From: Trueperaceae bacterium
GTDB taxonomy: Bacteria; Deinococcota; Deinococci; Deinococcales; Trueperaceae
Length of the DNA stretch: 35,536 nt
Reading direction: 5' to 3'
NCBI GenBank assembly: GCA_020431825.1
Contig: JAGQHN010000046.1
Span: 1-35,536, forward strand
The notes beneath the pieces are model-generated. The model was not told the origin of the DNA. It searched no databases and worked only from the letters and a program-made list of their open reading frames with translations. This document shows, piece after piece, positions 16,580-25,675 of the stretch. A program made the position numbers and the translations under genes. The first letter of the stretch is position 1. Each line of letters starts with the position of its first letter.

Positions 16580-18710
16580 AACCTTACCTGCTGTTCTTCA
16601 AACCTTTCCTTTACTGAAATCATGGCTGCGTATCAATGCTGATAACACGCTCAGTATGTTTCCGGGCAAGGTTGAGCTGGGTCAGGGCATACGAACTGCG
16701 CTCGCTCAGATTGTCGCCGAAGAGCTCGAGCTACCCCTTAGCAGCATTCGGATCCCCGAAGTCAGCACGGAACATTCTCCAGATGAAGGTTACACCGCAG
16801 GCAGCGCCTCACTCGAGCAAAGCGGACTTGCCCTGAGACTGGCGGCCGCCCAGCTGCGTGAAAGCCTCAAAGAAGCAGCGGCGCTGAGATATGAAACAGA
16901 CACCGCCAATATACAGCTAAAAGACGGCAAGCTCTGGCAGCAGGGTAAGCTGCTTGGCAGCTACGGAGAGGTCAAAGACTGGCTCGAACCCAATCAGACC
17001 ATCACAGGAAGGGTAAAACCCAAGGACTGTAACAGCTACACGCTTATTGGTCAGGCTAAGCCCAGGTCAGATATCCCAGCAAAGGTAAAAGGCGAAGCCA
17101 GCTTTCTTCATGATTTACAATTCCCGGCGATGGTGCATGGTCGGGTAATGCGACCTTCTCAGTACGGAGCACGTCTGAAATCACTTGATACCAGAGAACT
17201 CGAGCTTCCTGGATTAATAAAGCTCGAGCGCAAGGGAAACTTTGTTGGCATCATCGCCAAAGAAGAATTTCAGGCGGTAAAAGCACTGGAAAAACTGGCT
17301 CAGCGCGCCACCTGGGAAACAAATCCCTTACCTAATTTCACCATGCTTCACAACCATCTGCAAACCTTAGCTACCGAAGAGTTAACCGTCCGCGAAGGAA
17401 AACCGGAACAACACTTTAAGATGGCAAAAACACGGCTCGAGGCCAGCTATACCCTGCCCTATCAGGCACATGCCTCGGTCGCCCCGTCTTGCGCTATAGC
17501 CCTGCTTGACAATGAGCAGTTAACGGTCTGGACCCACAGTCAGGGCATTTACCCCTTGAGGCGAGAACTCGCCAAACTTCTCAATTGGCCTGAGGAAAAA
17601 CTAACGCTTATTCACAAGGATGGTCCGGGTTGTTACGGTCACAACGGTGCCGATGATGTCGCAGCCGATGCCGCCCTTTTAGCGCTTACCCTTCCAGGCA
17701 AGGCGGTAAGGGTCTTATGGAGCCTCGAGCAAGAACTGCAAAACGAACCTTACACCCCAGCTATGCTGCTAAATCTCAAAGCAGGGCTGGACGAGGGTGG
17801 CAAGATTAATGCCTGGGAATTTACCGGCTTAACCGATAGCCATGTCGGGCGACCGGGAGGCCAGGGAGATAGACTTAGAGCAGGCTGGGAAATTGCTAAT
17901 GCTCCTTATAAAGCAAAATGGTCTGGGCCATCGGAAGGTGGCTACCGCAATGCCGAGACACTCTACCGCCTGGGGGAGGCTCGAGTTCGTACCCGGTTTT
18001 ATCAGGGACCCTTGAGAGTTTCAGCCCTGCGCACCCTTGGCGCCTTTGCCAATACCTTTGCCAACGAATCCTTTATCGATGAACTTGCCTACGCAACCCA
18101 GACTGACCCGGTAGCCTTTCGCCTGAACCATCTGGAGGATGAGCGCGCCAAAGCAGTTATTCGCCTGGCTGCCAAACGGGCTAACTGGCAAACCCGCACG
18201 CAGGCAAGTGGAAAGGGTCAGGGTATAGCCTTTGCACGGTACAAAAATGCCAAGGCTTATGTTGCTCAGGTTGTCGAACTAAGCCTCAACGCTGAAACGG
18301 CAGAAATAAGCATAGAACTCGTCACGACAGTTTGTGACGCCGGACAAATCATTAATCCTGATGGGTTAAAAAACCAGCTCGAGGGCGGCACCCTTCAGGG
18401 CATCAGCCGCACGCTCTTTGAGGAAATTAAGCTTGACTGGGATGGCGGCGGCATGCATGACTGGGATAGCTATTCGGTTATTGGCTTTAAGGACATTCCT
18501 GAAATTGAAACCTTTCTTATTTCTGAGCCAGACTCTCCCATTCTCGGCGCAGGCGAAGCTTCTACCCCACCTATGGGCGCAGCCATTGCCAACGCCCTGT
18601 TTGACGCCTCTGGCATAAGAATGCGTGATCTACCCCTTAGCCCCACACGCATAAGACAACGCCTAGCCAACATGACCGATGAAGAATTAGTAAAGGTCAT
18701 CCTTAGCTAA
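16572..18710 (+). CDS. Molybdopterin-binding hydroxylase large subunit, IorB-like
   Basis: The frame opens at a TTG at 16533, but the ATG at 16572 is preferred: GGAAAGG lies upstream, it overlaps the small subunit by only 8 nt, and MPETLPAVLQTFPLL leads directly into the domain. That gives 712 residues. The N-terminus carries a molybdenum-binding segment (MFPGKVELGQGIRTALAQIV), which in xanthine dehydrogenases is not N-terminal; this matches the permuted IorB family. Near the C-terminus, ILGAGEASTPPMGAA supplies the catalytic Glu (E662). Such enzymes hydroxylate N-heterocycles or oxidise aldehydes with water-derived oxygen. No twin-arginine signal is visible, although many IorB-like proteins have one. 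Substrate unknown. Confidence 0.85.
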   Translation: MPETLPAVLQTFPLLKSWLRINADNTLSMFPGKVELGQGIRTALAQIVAEELELPLSSIRIPEVSTEHSPDEGYTAGSASLEQSGLALRLAAAQLRESLKEAAALRYETDTANIQLKDGKLWQQGKLLGSYGEVKDWLEPNQTITGRVKPKDCNSYTLIGQAKPRSDIPAKVKGEASFLHDLQFPAMVHGRVMRPSQYGARLKSLDTRELELPGLIKLERKGNFVGIIAKEEFQAVKALEKLAQRATWETNPLPNFTMLHNHLQTLATEELTVREGKPEQHFKMAKTRLEASYTLPYQAHASVAPSCAIALLDNEQLTVWTHSQGIYPLRRELAKLLNWPEEKLTLIHKDGPGCYGHNGADDVAADAALLALTLPGKAVRVLWSLEQELQNEPYTPAMLLNLKAGLDEGGKINAWEFTGLTDSHVGRPGGQGDRLRAGWEIANAPYKAKWSGPSEGGYRNAETLYRLGEARVRTRFYQGPLRVSALRTLGAFANTFANESFIDELAYATQTDPVAFRLNHLEDERAKAVIRLAAKRANWQTRTQASGKGQGIAFARYKNAKAYVAQVVELSLNAETAEISIELVTTVCDAGQIINPDGLKNQLEGGTLQGISRTLFEEIKLDWDGGGMHDWDSYSVIGFKDIPEIETFLISEPDSPILGAGEASTPPMGAAIANALFDASGIRMRDLPLSPTRIRQRLANMTDEELVKVILS

Positions 18711-18804
18711 CCCTATGTGCACCCCAATACTGCTAGCCACCATTCACTAGCCACTATTCACTAGCTCCTAACCTGCACAGACTCAGAGAAGCTGCACTAT
18801 GGCC
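18711..18804. repeat. Convergent spacer with a 14-bp tandem duplication
   Basis: Between two convergent genes, CTAGCCACCATTCA (18733-18746) is followed by CTAGCCACTATTCA (18747-18760) and a partial third CTAGC. The units differ by one base. No hairpin terminator was recognised here. It is probably replication slippage in a non-coding spacer. Confidence 0.6.
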
Positions 18805-20598
18805 TCAGGCATACGCCACAACCTGATTTCCAGGGGCTATCCCCTCAAGATACCTGTATCGGCCCTCTCTTCTTGGGCTTACAGGCTTACCATTCAGCAG
18901 CACACTTTTTTCACTTTTATCTACCTCGAGCCCAATCGTCGCGGTTGTACCAGAAGGAATAGAAAGTGTAAGGACATGCTGTCCATCGCTTGCCTCGAGC
19001 GCTACCCAAACTGGCCCCTTCGGGGTTGGAACTTTTCCAGAAATGCGCTCGAGTGACCCTGGCTGGGGTTGAATGAGCATCTTGTTAAAGCCCGGCTCGA
19101 GTGGCCTAACGCCTAGCACAAAACGCGGGATTATATTGGCAGGAACAGCGCCCCAGGCATGATTCCAATCAAGATTATTTTTATATTTCCAGTCCCAGGC
19201 CTCTAAGGTTATGGTTGAACCAAGCTCGAGCATATGCCACCAGCTCCGGTCATGGGTCGCGGTCATAAGCTCCAGGGCGTAGTCAGCTTCATCATTCAGA
19301 TACAGGGCTTCAAGAAGATACTGCGTGCCATAAACACTGCAAGCCATACCCCGAGATTTGACAAAGTCAATGACCGAAGCTTGCTGTTCAGAGGGCACAA
19401 GCCCAAAGGCAAGGGCCGTCATATTGCTGTGTAAGGACGCGTGATTTGAACCCTCGCCATCTATATAGCTACCTATTGCCTCATCAAAAAGTACGCGATT
19501 AAAGCTCGTTTTGACCAGCTCAGCCTGTTGGGCAAAGCGCTGCCGGTCTTTTGTTTTTCCTAAAACGTCGGCAATCTTTTCCATCAGGGTTAGCGCATGA
19601 TAGTGAAAAGCGTTTACTACCGTGTTAATGGGCAGCATTTCATGGTTGTCACGCTCACCTTGCCCGCCTTCGGTAAAGGAACCAGGAGGCCAGTCAACCA
19701 GGTCTCTAAGACCGTGATCATAAATATAATTGGGATGATAGAGGTTAAGGCTTTCTTCAAAGGCCCTGGTACATTTTTCTGACTCTGTACTTATAAGCCC
19801 GTCTTCTCTGGCAAGGTCAATCAGCGTCTTGGTGCAGAGGAGATCATAAAAAGCCTCGAGCGACACCGTTTCAGCTGTATACATATAATCAGCCCAGGCC
19901 ATCATGACGGAGTGCAGTTGCCACTCCGTAGGCCAGGTCGGGTTTTGCAGCAGGTATTCATGGCTATAGCGTGCAAAATCATATTCATGATCAAGCCCGT
20001 AGTGACAAAGCTGATTGATATAGGCGTCTCCCTCATACGGGATGCGCTCACGGTCACCATCTATGTAAACCCCGCAAAAGGTCGTGGCTTTAATGCTGTA
20101 TTTACAGAGTTCCCAAACGGCATTGAGCACCTTATCTGAAGACTCAAAAGCGGCAGCTTCATCATCAAAAGGATAAAAAACAGCTAGCTGCCTGACGGCA
20201 CTGGCATCAATCCCTTCGGCATTTTCAATTTCAGCATAGCGAAAAGGATAGACTTCACCAATGTCTGCTGGCATTTTGATGCCCATTGGCCCGGTATTGC
20301 GCTCGTCTTGAGGGATAGTGATACGGGTAAAATCCTGAGTTGCGTCAGGCTCTTGCTCTATACAGATGTAACGAATGGTACCTGCTGGCTTTTTTTCTAT
20401 TCGCCCGGTACTATTTAACTGCTCACCAAGATGAACTCGCAGCTTCTCAGTCTTTTCTTTTTTAGGAATAAGCAAAGTGCCAAAGGCAGCTTTACCAAAG
20501 TCAAGGAACAAACTACCCTCTTCAAGAACTACACTTTTGACGGCAGCAATTTCAGTTTGTTGTAGTGCTTGGGTTTTAACTGTGTATTTGTATGACAT
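18805..20598 (-). CDS. Alpha-L-rhamnosidase-like GH78 family protein
   Basis: A 597-residue protein with a short N-terminal beta domain (SLFLDFGKAAFGTLLI; then PFRYAEIE), an (alpha/alpha)6 barrel and a C-terminal beta domain beginning about IQPQPGSLERISGKVPTPKGPV. GH78-like catalytic features are GVYIDGDRERIPYEGDAYI (about 176-194), where the first catalytic carboxylates lie, and STITLEAWDW, equivalent to the TT-x-W-E-x-W segment. It lacks the extra N-terminal beta modules of many secreted rhamnosidases and has no signal peptide, so it should hydrolyse rhamnosides in the cytosol. Rhamnose is a backbone sugar of rhamnogalacturonan, consistent with the lyase-like gene in this window. An unsaturated rhamnogalacturonyl-type or other six-hairpin specificity cannot be excluded. 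Confidence 0.82.
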   Translation of the reverse strand: MSYKYTVKTQALQQTEIAAVKSVVLEEGSLFLDFGKAAFGTLLIPKKEKTEKLRVHLGEQLNSTGRIEKKPAGTIRYICIEQEPDATQDFTRITIPQDERNTGPMGIKMPADIGEVYPFRYAEIENAEGIDASAVRQLAVFYPFDDEAAAFESSDKVLNAVWELCKYSIKATTFCGVYIDGDRERIPYEGDAYINQLCHYGLDHEYDFARYSHEYLLQNPTWPTEWQLHSVMMAWADYMYTAETVSLEAFYDLLCTKTLIDLAREDGLISTESEKCTRAFEESLNLYHPNYIYDHGLRDLVDWPPGSFTEGGQGERDNHEMLPINTVVNAFHYHALTLMEKIADVLGKTKDRQRFAQQAELVKTSFNRVLFDEAIGSYIDGEGSNHASLHSNMTALAFGLVPSEQQASVIDFVKSRGMACSVYGTQYLLEALYLNDEADYALELMTATHDRSWWHMLELGSTITLEAWDWKYKNNLDWNHAWGAVPANIIPRFVLGVRPLEPGFNKMLIQPQPGSLERISGKVPTPKGPVWVALEASDGQHVLTLSIPSGTTATIGLEVDKSEKSVLLNGKPVSPRREGRYRYLEGIAPGNQVVAYA

Positions 20599-20842
20599 TG
20601 CTTGAAGTCTATCAGCAAATATAAAAGAAGCGCCAAACTAGTCTAGCTTTAACTCAGTAACCAGCTTGCAAACCTTGGCTAAATACTTTCTCTTCGGCAA
20701 CCTAATACCGATTTCATTTAATTCCTTGCATTCAACAAGGAATTAAATGCGAGTAGAACGAGAAGAATCAAACTAAGTAATGTTTGTTTCATTAGGGATA
20801 TTATCGGAATCCATATAAAATAAAAGAAAGCTTTCTATAGAC
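20599..20842. other. Intergenic region with a perfect 14-bp hairpin and a U-rich 3' end
   Basis: 244 bp without a gene between two leftward genes. CATTTAATTCCTTG (20715-20728), a 7-nt loop and CAAGGAATTAAATG (20736-20749) form a perfect 14-bp stem with no long T run on either side. AGAAAGCTTTCT (20825-20836) is a 12-bp palindrome which, read leftward just after the SDR stop, is followed by TTTTATTTTATAT, so it may act as a weak terminator. The stretch is more AT-rich than the genes. No promoter could be called with confidence. Confidence 0.5.
20715..20749. repeat. Perfect 14-bp inverted repeat (7-nt loop)
   Basis: The two arms are exact reverse complements. Neither flank has the U tract expected of a rho-independent terminator. 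An operator, an RNA stability element or a remnant of a mobile element end are all possible. Only one copy was seen in the window. Confidence 0.8.
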
Positions 20843-21739
20843 TTAAGCCTCGAGTTTGGCATCAACATGAATTTTGAGCCCTGTCTCTACTGGCGTATCT
20901 GGCACGTAAACTCCAGCTTTCTGAGCAGCCTCAGTTGAGTAAACTCGGTGTGAGCAAAACTGCAAGCGCGCAGGTTCGCGTGCCAGCAAGTCAGAAATCA
21001 TGACCTCTTCGACCTCGAGTTCAACCCCCAAATGCTCAGCAATAATTTCATAGTAGCGCCATGAAGGTATGATATCTGGCCCTGGCGCATTAAAAATCTG
21101 CCCATAACTCGAGGGTTTTCCAGCACAGTCAAGAATCATCCGCGCCAAATCTTCTGAAAAAACCGGCATCTGCAAAAAGTGACCACCGCCCACCAGCCGT
21201 AACGGTTTCCCAGCTTTCAAGTGCTCGAGTAAGTCTGGGTTGCGGCTATGCTCGGGCAAACAACCCAGCTCTGAGCCAGGACCATAAATATGACCGGGTC
21301 GCAAAATCGTCCAGTTAAGACTTTGTCCTTTTGTCAAAAAAACTTCTTCAGCCTTACGCTTATTTTGTCCATAGGGCAATTTGGTGAACTGCTCAAATGC
21401 CTCAGAAACTGGAAAAGGCCGAGGATGCTCCTGATAAACCGAGTCGGTAGAGACAAAAATAAGATGATCGGTTAGACCCGAAAACACCTCGATATCTTGC
21501 TCGGCATCTTCTGGCGTAAAACAAATACAATCGGCAAGCATGTCCCAGTGTTCGCCCACGTTTTGAAGCGTTGAAGAAAACGCTGCTCTATCTTTGCGGT
21601 CAACCAGAATGGGTTTAACCCCTTCTGGCAAAGCTCGCTGCCCTCTGGTTAGCACCGAAACGTCATGTCCCTGGGACAGGGCAAGCCTTGCCAAGGTGCC
21701 ACTTAAAAACCCGCTACCGCCTAGTATTAAAAGCTTCAT
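20843..21739 (-). CDS. NAD-dependent epimerase/dehydratase (extended SDR)
   Basis: A 298-residue protein starting MKLLILGGSGFLSGTLARLA, the Rossmann GGxGFxG motif. Catalytic YxxxK is present in LPYGQNKRKAEE (about 123-134), with the preceding serine in LIFVSTDSVYQ. ILRPGHIYGPGSE is the usual substrate-side loop. It probably acts on a nucleotide-sugar or free sugar derivative in the cytosol. It is transcribed toward the GH78 gene, but a 244-bp gap with hairpins separates them, so they may be independent units. No strong ribosome site is seen. TAAACT lies 5 nt before the ATG and could be a -10 box of a nearly leaderless message. Confidence 0.85.
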   Translation of the reverse strand: MKLLILGGSGFLSGTLARLALSQGHDVSVLTRGQRALPEGVKPILVDRKDRAAFSSTLQNVGEHWDMLADCICFTPEDAEQDIEVFSGLTDHLIFVSTDSVYQEHPRPFPVSEAFEQFTKLPYGQNKRKAEEVFLTKGQSLNWTILRPGHIYGPGSELGCLPEHSRNPDLLEHLKAGKPLRLVGGGHFLQMPVFSEDLARMILDCAGKPSSYGQIFNAPGPDIIPSWRYYEIIAEHLGVELEVEEVMISDLLAREPARLQFCSHRVYSTEAAQKAGVYVPDTPVETGLKIHVDAKLEA

Positions 21740-21963
21740 GGCTTAGTTTAACCCTTAAGAAAGTCGGGCTAAGTTTTTGACTCGAGCCTCAAATCACATG
21801 CTTAAATTATTAAGGTAGCTGGTGATATCATCCCGAATGATTATGGGTGACATTAGAGAATGCTTGTCCGGCGCAGTTTTAACTGGTCACCAAAACTATC
21901 CCACCCGTTGCACTAAGCCACTATCTTAAGGAATAGTGATTACCTGGACCCTACTCATTAATT
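21740..21963. promoter_or_regulatory. Divergent intergenic region with dispersed motif copy and hairpins
   Basis: 224 bp without a gene between divergent starts. On the minus strand, 21820-21833 reads GGATGATATCACCA, the second copy of the dispersed motif. GGTGAC (21846-21851) pairs with GTCACC (21886-21891), and CACTAT (21919-21924) with ATAGTG (21933-21938), so a transcript toward the kinase gene could be structured. No Shine-Dalgarno precedes the kinase ATG. A CTCGAG lies at 21781. No promoter was assigned. Confidence 0.4.
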
Positions 21964-22806
21964 ATGCACAAGCACCCTTATTTCCAGCTTTATCTGCATA
22001 GTAATGCCGAACTCGAGTCTCTTTTACACGACAAGATCGTTGAGCGCTCGAGCCTGCACGAGTGGCCACTATCAAGCGTTGAGCTGTTAAAAACAGCACC
22101 TGGGCAGCGCTGGGTTTATAAGTCACAGACTAGGCCAAGTGTAGAAGCTAAGTTTTATGAAAATGCAAGTTCACCCATCTTGTTAAGCTGCACTCGCATA
22201 GAGAGCCCTTTGCCTGGACACAGCCACTTGCTGCTCCCCTATTTTGCGGCGCCGCAGCTCGAAGCCAAGCAGCTAACGGTTCAAGAAGTTCTTAGCCTCG
22301 GTCAAGAGCTACACTCTGAGATTTCAGCTATTCAGGGGGATTTGCCCGTTTATCTGGATATTGGCACTGCCGAACGCTGGCATGAACAGCTTGCTACCTT
22401 ACTTAAAGAACTCGAGTATTTAAGAAGCAGAGAGATTTTTCAGTTTCTTAGCCTCGAGGACATCCGCAAGCTAGACAAACTTGGTCAGTCGCAAGAGATT
22501 CTCAGCACCTTTGACAGCCCTGCTTACCTGCACGGTGATCTCAGCGGAAAGAATGTTTTTGTGTCAGGAGAAAACTTCAAAGTCATAGACTGGCAGCGAC
22601 CCCTGCGTGGTCCAATTGATTTAGACCGTGCCATTTTACTCACTTCTTTGGGGTTCAATCCAGCAAACCTGCTCAACCCGGGAATCATAAAACTGATGCT
22701 TTTTTTGCACATTCGCTGGCTTAGTGAGTGTGCACTGCGCTGGTTTCCCGAGGGTAGCAAGCACTATGACCAGCAAATCAAAGAACTATGCCAAAAGCTT
22801 AAGTAG
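21964..22806 (+). CDS. APH-fold phosphotransferase (aminoglycoside/choline/sugar kinase-like)
   Basis: A 280-residue protein of the phosphotransferase superfamily. The catalytic loop is YLHGDLSGKNVFV (Asp base and Asn metal ligand; about 193-205), followed by the DFG-equivalent KVIDWQRPLRGP (about 212-223). The N-lobe is shorter and diverged, and contains VEAKFYENA where the ATP-binding lysine should be. It phosphorylates a small hydroxylated molecule. Next to Gfo/Idh and sugar-hydrolase-like genes, a sugar or cyclitol substrate is as plausible as an antibiotic. No ribosome site is evident before the ATG. It ends 46 bp before the next gene. Confidence 0.75.
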   Translation: MHKHPYFQLYLHSNAELESLLHDKIVERSSLHEWPLSSVELLKTAPGQRWVYKSQTRPSVEAKFYENASSPILLSCTRIESPLPGHSHLLLPYFAAPQLEAKQLTVQEVLSLGQELHSEISAIQGDLPVYLDIGTAERWHEQLATLLKELEYLRSREIFQFLSLEDIRKLDKLGQSQEILSTFDSPAYLHGDLSGKNVFVSGENFKVIDWQRPLRGPIDLDRAILLTSLGFNPANLLNPGIIKLMLFLHIRWLSECALRWFPEGSKHYDQQIKELCQKLK

Positions 22807-22837
22807 AGCTTATTACTAAACCGGACAGTAAATTTCC

Positions 22838-22848
22838 TATAGGATATA
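22838..22848 (+). promoter_or_regulatory. TATAGGATATA operator-like site before the Gfo/Idh gene
   Basis: TATAGGATATA sits 5-15 nt before the ATG at 22853 and overlaps its only ribosome-like sequence (AGGA). TCCTATAGGA (22835-22844) is a perfect 10-bp palindrome. The same 11 bases occur in reverse complement at 29397-29407, between the -35 and -10 boxes of the regulator-containing operon. Confidence 0.4.
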
Positions 22849-22852
22849 TACT

Positions 22853-24145
22853 ATGAAAAAATATGCCCTGGTAGGAACCGGAAGTCGCGCTGGCATGTTC
22901 GTCAATGCCATTACCAAAACCTTTAAAGAACATGCCGAGCTGGTCGCTTTTTGTGACCTGAGCCAGACGCGCATGAACTGGTACAACAAACAGCTCATAG
23001 ATAATGGCTTTGACGCTCTGCCCACCTATGCGGCAGACGAATTTGACAAAATGATTACCGCAACAAAACCAGACACTGTCATTGTCACCACCATGGACGC
23101 TACTCACCATAAGTACATTATCCGCGCTATGGAACTGGGTTGCGACGCCATCAGTGAAAAGCCCATGACCACCGATGAGACCAAAGCCAAAGAGATTTTT
23201 GAGGCTATTGAACGCACTGGAAAATCCTTACGGGTCACCTTTAACTACCGCTACGCCCCCGCCTACACCAAACTTCGTGAAGTCATTATGGACGGTGATA
23301 TTGGTCGACCGCTAAGCGTCAATTTTATGTGGTTACTCGACACCAGTCATGGTGCCGACTACTTCAGGCGCTGGCACCGCGAAAAGCAAAACTCGGGTGG
23401 GCTTTTTGTTCATAAGGCAACCCATCACTTTGACCTCATTAACTGGTGGATTGCTTCCTACCCAAAAGAAGTTTTTGCCATGGGTGATCTGCTCTTTTAT
23501 GGTAAAGACAATGCCGAGACCAGAGGCGAGCATTATGACTATCAGCGTTATACCGGCGTAGACGCAGCCAAAGACGACCCCTTTGCCCTTTTCCTGGATA
23601 AAAATGCCGCCATGAAAGGGCTCTATCTGGACGCCGAAGAAGAAACAGGCTATCTGCGTGACCGCAATGTCTTTGGTGACCCCATCACCATTGAAGATGT
23701 TATGAATGTGACTGCCCGCTATAACAATGGCGCACTTTTATCTTATAACCTTGTGGCCTTTAGTCCCTGGGAAGGCATGAAAGTTGCCATTACGGGTGAT
23801 AAAGGTCGTGTGGAACTCGAGGTCATTGAAAACGTTGAACACTTAAAGACCGATAAAGAGCGAGATGTCACAGCCAGCAAAGGTTCTTTTAAACAAACAA
23901 CGCTCAAAGTCTTCCCCATGTTTAAAGCCCCTTATGATGTAGAAATTCCGATGGCGGCTGGCGGTCACGGTGGCGCTGACCCGGTCATGCTCGAGCAGAT
24001 TTTTCACCCTAGCCCACCCCATGACAAATTTAACCGCGCCGCCTCACACGTTGACGGGGCAGCCTCTATCCTTTTAGGCATTGCTGCCAATAAATCACTG
24101 GAAACCAAAGCGATGATTCAAGTTGACGACCTGTTAAAACTCTAA
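22853..24145 (+). CDS. Gfo/Idh/MocA-family oxidoreductase
   Basis: A 430-residue NAD(P)-dependent sugar or cyclitol dehydrogenase. The Rossmann start is [13 protein letters not shown] (4-16), the catalytic-region lysine is in SEKPM (101-105), and the C-terminal alpha/beta substrate domain includes [15 protein letters not shown], where the two histidines and Asp are typical active-site residues. It is longer than the usual 330-390 residues, mainly through an insertion at about 225-280 ([13 protein letters not shown] to [10 protein letters not shown]). The TIM-barrel gene starts 1 nt after its stop, so the two are certainly co-expressed. Which hydroxyl is oxidised is unknown. Confidence 0.9.
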   Translation: MKKYALVGTGSRAGMFVNAITKTFKEHAELVAFCDLSQTRMNWYNKQLIDNGFDALPTYAADEFDKMITATKPDTVIVTTMDATHHKYIIRAMELGCDAISEKPMTTDETKAKEIFEAIERTGKSLRVTFNYRYAPAYTKLREVIMDGDIGRPLSVNFMWLLDTSHGADYFRRWHREKQNSGGLFVHKATHHFDLINWWIASYPKEVFAMGDLLFYGKDNAETRGEHYDYQRYTGVDAAKDDPFALFLDKNAAMKGLYLDAEEETGYLRDRNVFGDPITIEDVMNVTARYNNGALLSYNLVAFSPWEGMKVAITGDKGRVELEVIENVEHLKTDKERDVTASKGSFKQTTLKVFPMFKAPYDVEIPMAAGGHGGADPVMLEQIFHPSPPHDKFNRAASHVDGAASILLGIAANKSLETKAMIQVDDLLKL

Positions 24146-24146
24146 C

Positions 24147-25469
24147 GTGTCACGTATTCAGCCCTACCACCAGAATCCGTTTTACTGGGAGTATGAAGGC
24201 AAACCGGTCATGCTCCTGGGAGGCAGTATCGAAGATAATCTGTTTCAGATTGAGGGGCTCGAGGCTCACCTGGACACGCTGGTGGGGGCAGGCGGAAACT
24301 ATGTCCGCTGTACCATGTCCAGCCGTGACCCGGGCGATGTCTGGCCCTTTGAGCAAAACCATGACACCGGGCTTTATGACCTTGATCAGCCAGGAAAAAC
24401 TTACTGGCAGAAATTTGCGCAGTTCCTCGAGGCTTGCGCTAAGCGGAAAATCATTCTCCAGATTGAGGTCTGGGACCGCTTTGATTTTGCTCGTGAGCCC
24501 TGGCAGGCTAACCCTTTTAACCCCAAGAATAATCTGAATTACAGCAGCAAAAGTTCTGGACTACCCGAACGCATTGATACGCACCCAGGGCAAAAGGAAA
24601 ACCCGTTTTTTCGCACGGCACCTGAGCAGGAAGACAACGAAGAGGTACGCAAATACCAGCATGTCTTTGTTGATAAATTGCTCGAGCTTTCTCTGCCTTA
24701 TGGCAATGTTCTGTACTGCATAGACAATGAAACCAATGAATCTCCCCTGTGGAGTGCCTACTGGGCAGGTTATCTCAAACTATTGGCAGAGCAGCAAGGC
24801 GTGACTATTCAGGTGACTGAAATGTGGGATGCCTGGGACTTGAGTGACCCTGAGCATAGTGCCACATTTGACCATCCAGAGCTTTACAGCTTTGTTGATA
24901 TCTCGCAAAACAATCATCAGGTTGGCCTCGAGCACTGGCTTAACCCGCTTAAGGTCAGGGAACGCTTAAAAGTTCACCCCAGACCTATGAATAGTGTCAA
25001 AATTTATGGTGCCAATAGCGGACGCTACGGTACCAACCGGGACGCACAGGAACGATTCTGGCGTGCTGTTTTAGCAGGCTTTGCTTCGGTACGCTTTCAC
25101 CGTCCCCCTTCGGGTTTGGGTCTAAGCGACGTCGCTCAGCGTCACATAAAATCTATGCGCCTGCTACTTGACAGGTTTGACCTGTTTAGAGCTGAACCCG
25201 CCCTTGCGCTTTTACATAACCGTAGCCGCAACGAAGCCTACGCTAGCGCTGGACCAGATGACACTTATGCTGTCTTTTTTCCAGATGGCGGTGAGGTGAG
25301 TTTAGAAGTCAAACATCCTGAGCATGTTTATGGACTCGAGTGGCTGGATATAGGCTCGAGTACCTGGGTTAGTTCAGAACAAACCTTTGAAAGTTCCGGG
25401 CAGATACAGCTCAAAACACCCAGAGAGGATGGCTACTGGGCAGTTTTGGTCAAGCCAAGCTTTTTGTGA
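24147..25469 (+). CDS. Apiosidase-like TIM-barrel glycoside hydrolase (DUF4038/GH140-like)
   Basis: A 440-residue protein starting at GTG, 1 nt after the preceding stop. NPFYWEYEGKPVMLLGGSIED is the typical entry of the apiosidase-like/DUF4038 barrel. ILQIEVWDRFDF and YCIDNETNESPLW (about 191-203) give candidate catalytic acids, including the Asn-Glu pair of clan GH-A-like enzymes. SVKIYGANSGRYGTN and FHRPPSGLGL follow. A C-terminal beta domain (about 350-440) resembles the putative collagen-binding domain usually attached. Apiose is a side-chain sugar of rhamnogalacturonan II, which fits the pectin theme, but relatives also act on other sugars. No signal peptide is evident, so it is probably cytosolic. 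Confidence 0.72.
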   Translation: MSRIQPYHQNPFYWEYEGKPVMLLGGSIEDNLFQIEGLEAHLDTLVGAGGNYVRCTMSSRDPGDVWPFEQNHDTGLYDLDQPGKTYWQKFAQFLEACAKRKIILQIEVWDRFDFAREPWQANPFNPKNNLNYSSKSSGLPERIDTHPGQKENPFFRTAPEQEDNEEVRKYQHVFVDKLLELSLPYGNVLYCIDNETNESPLWSAYWAGYLKLLAEQQGVTIQVTEMWDAWDLSDPEHSATFDHPELYSFVDISQNNHQVGLEHWLNPLKVRERLKVHPRPMNSVKIYGANSGRYGTNRDAQERFWRAVLAGFASVRFHRPPSGLGLSDVAQRHIKSMRLLLDRFDLFRAEPALALLHNRSRNEAYASAGPDDTYAVFFPDGGEVSLEVKHPEHVYGLEWLDIGSSTWVSSEQTFESSGQIQLKTPREDGYWAVLVKPSFL

Positions 25470-25604
25470 AGGAATCAGCATGGGCCTTACAAAGACGAGC
25501 GTTATTCTGGGGTAGGTTTAAGTGGTTAACGATTGGTCTAGTCCTATTCAAGAAGGCAGAACCCGAGCAATGATTAATTCTAGTTGAGCTTTGCCAAAGC
25601 CGTT

Positions 25605-25638
25605 AGACACAGGCATTACGCGCTTTGTGTCTTTTTTT
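25605..25638 (+). terminator. Rho-independent terminator after the TIM-barrel gene
   Basis: AGACACA (25605-25611) and TGTGTCT (25626-25632) form a stem followed by seven T residues (25632-25638). It ends the kinase/Gfo/TIM-barrel transcription unit, 136 bp after its last stop and before the ABC exporter gene. Confidence 0.8.
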
Positions 25639-25675
25639 CGCCTATTTAACCTGAATTCCATAGATTGGATTTAGT

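Noticed and set aside
19227..19246. Fourth copy of the dispersed motif (GCATATGCCACCAGCTCC)
   Set aside because: It lies inside the GH78 coding sequence and matches only part of the core.
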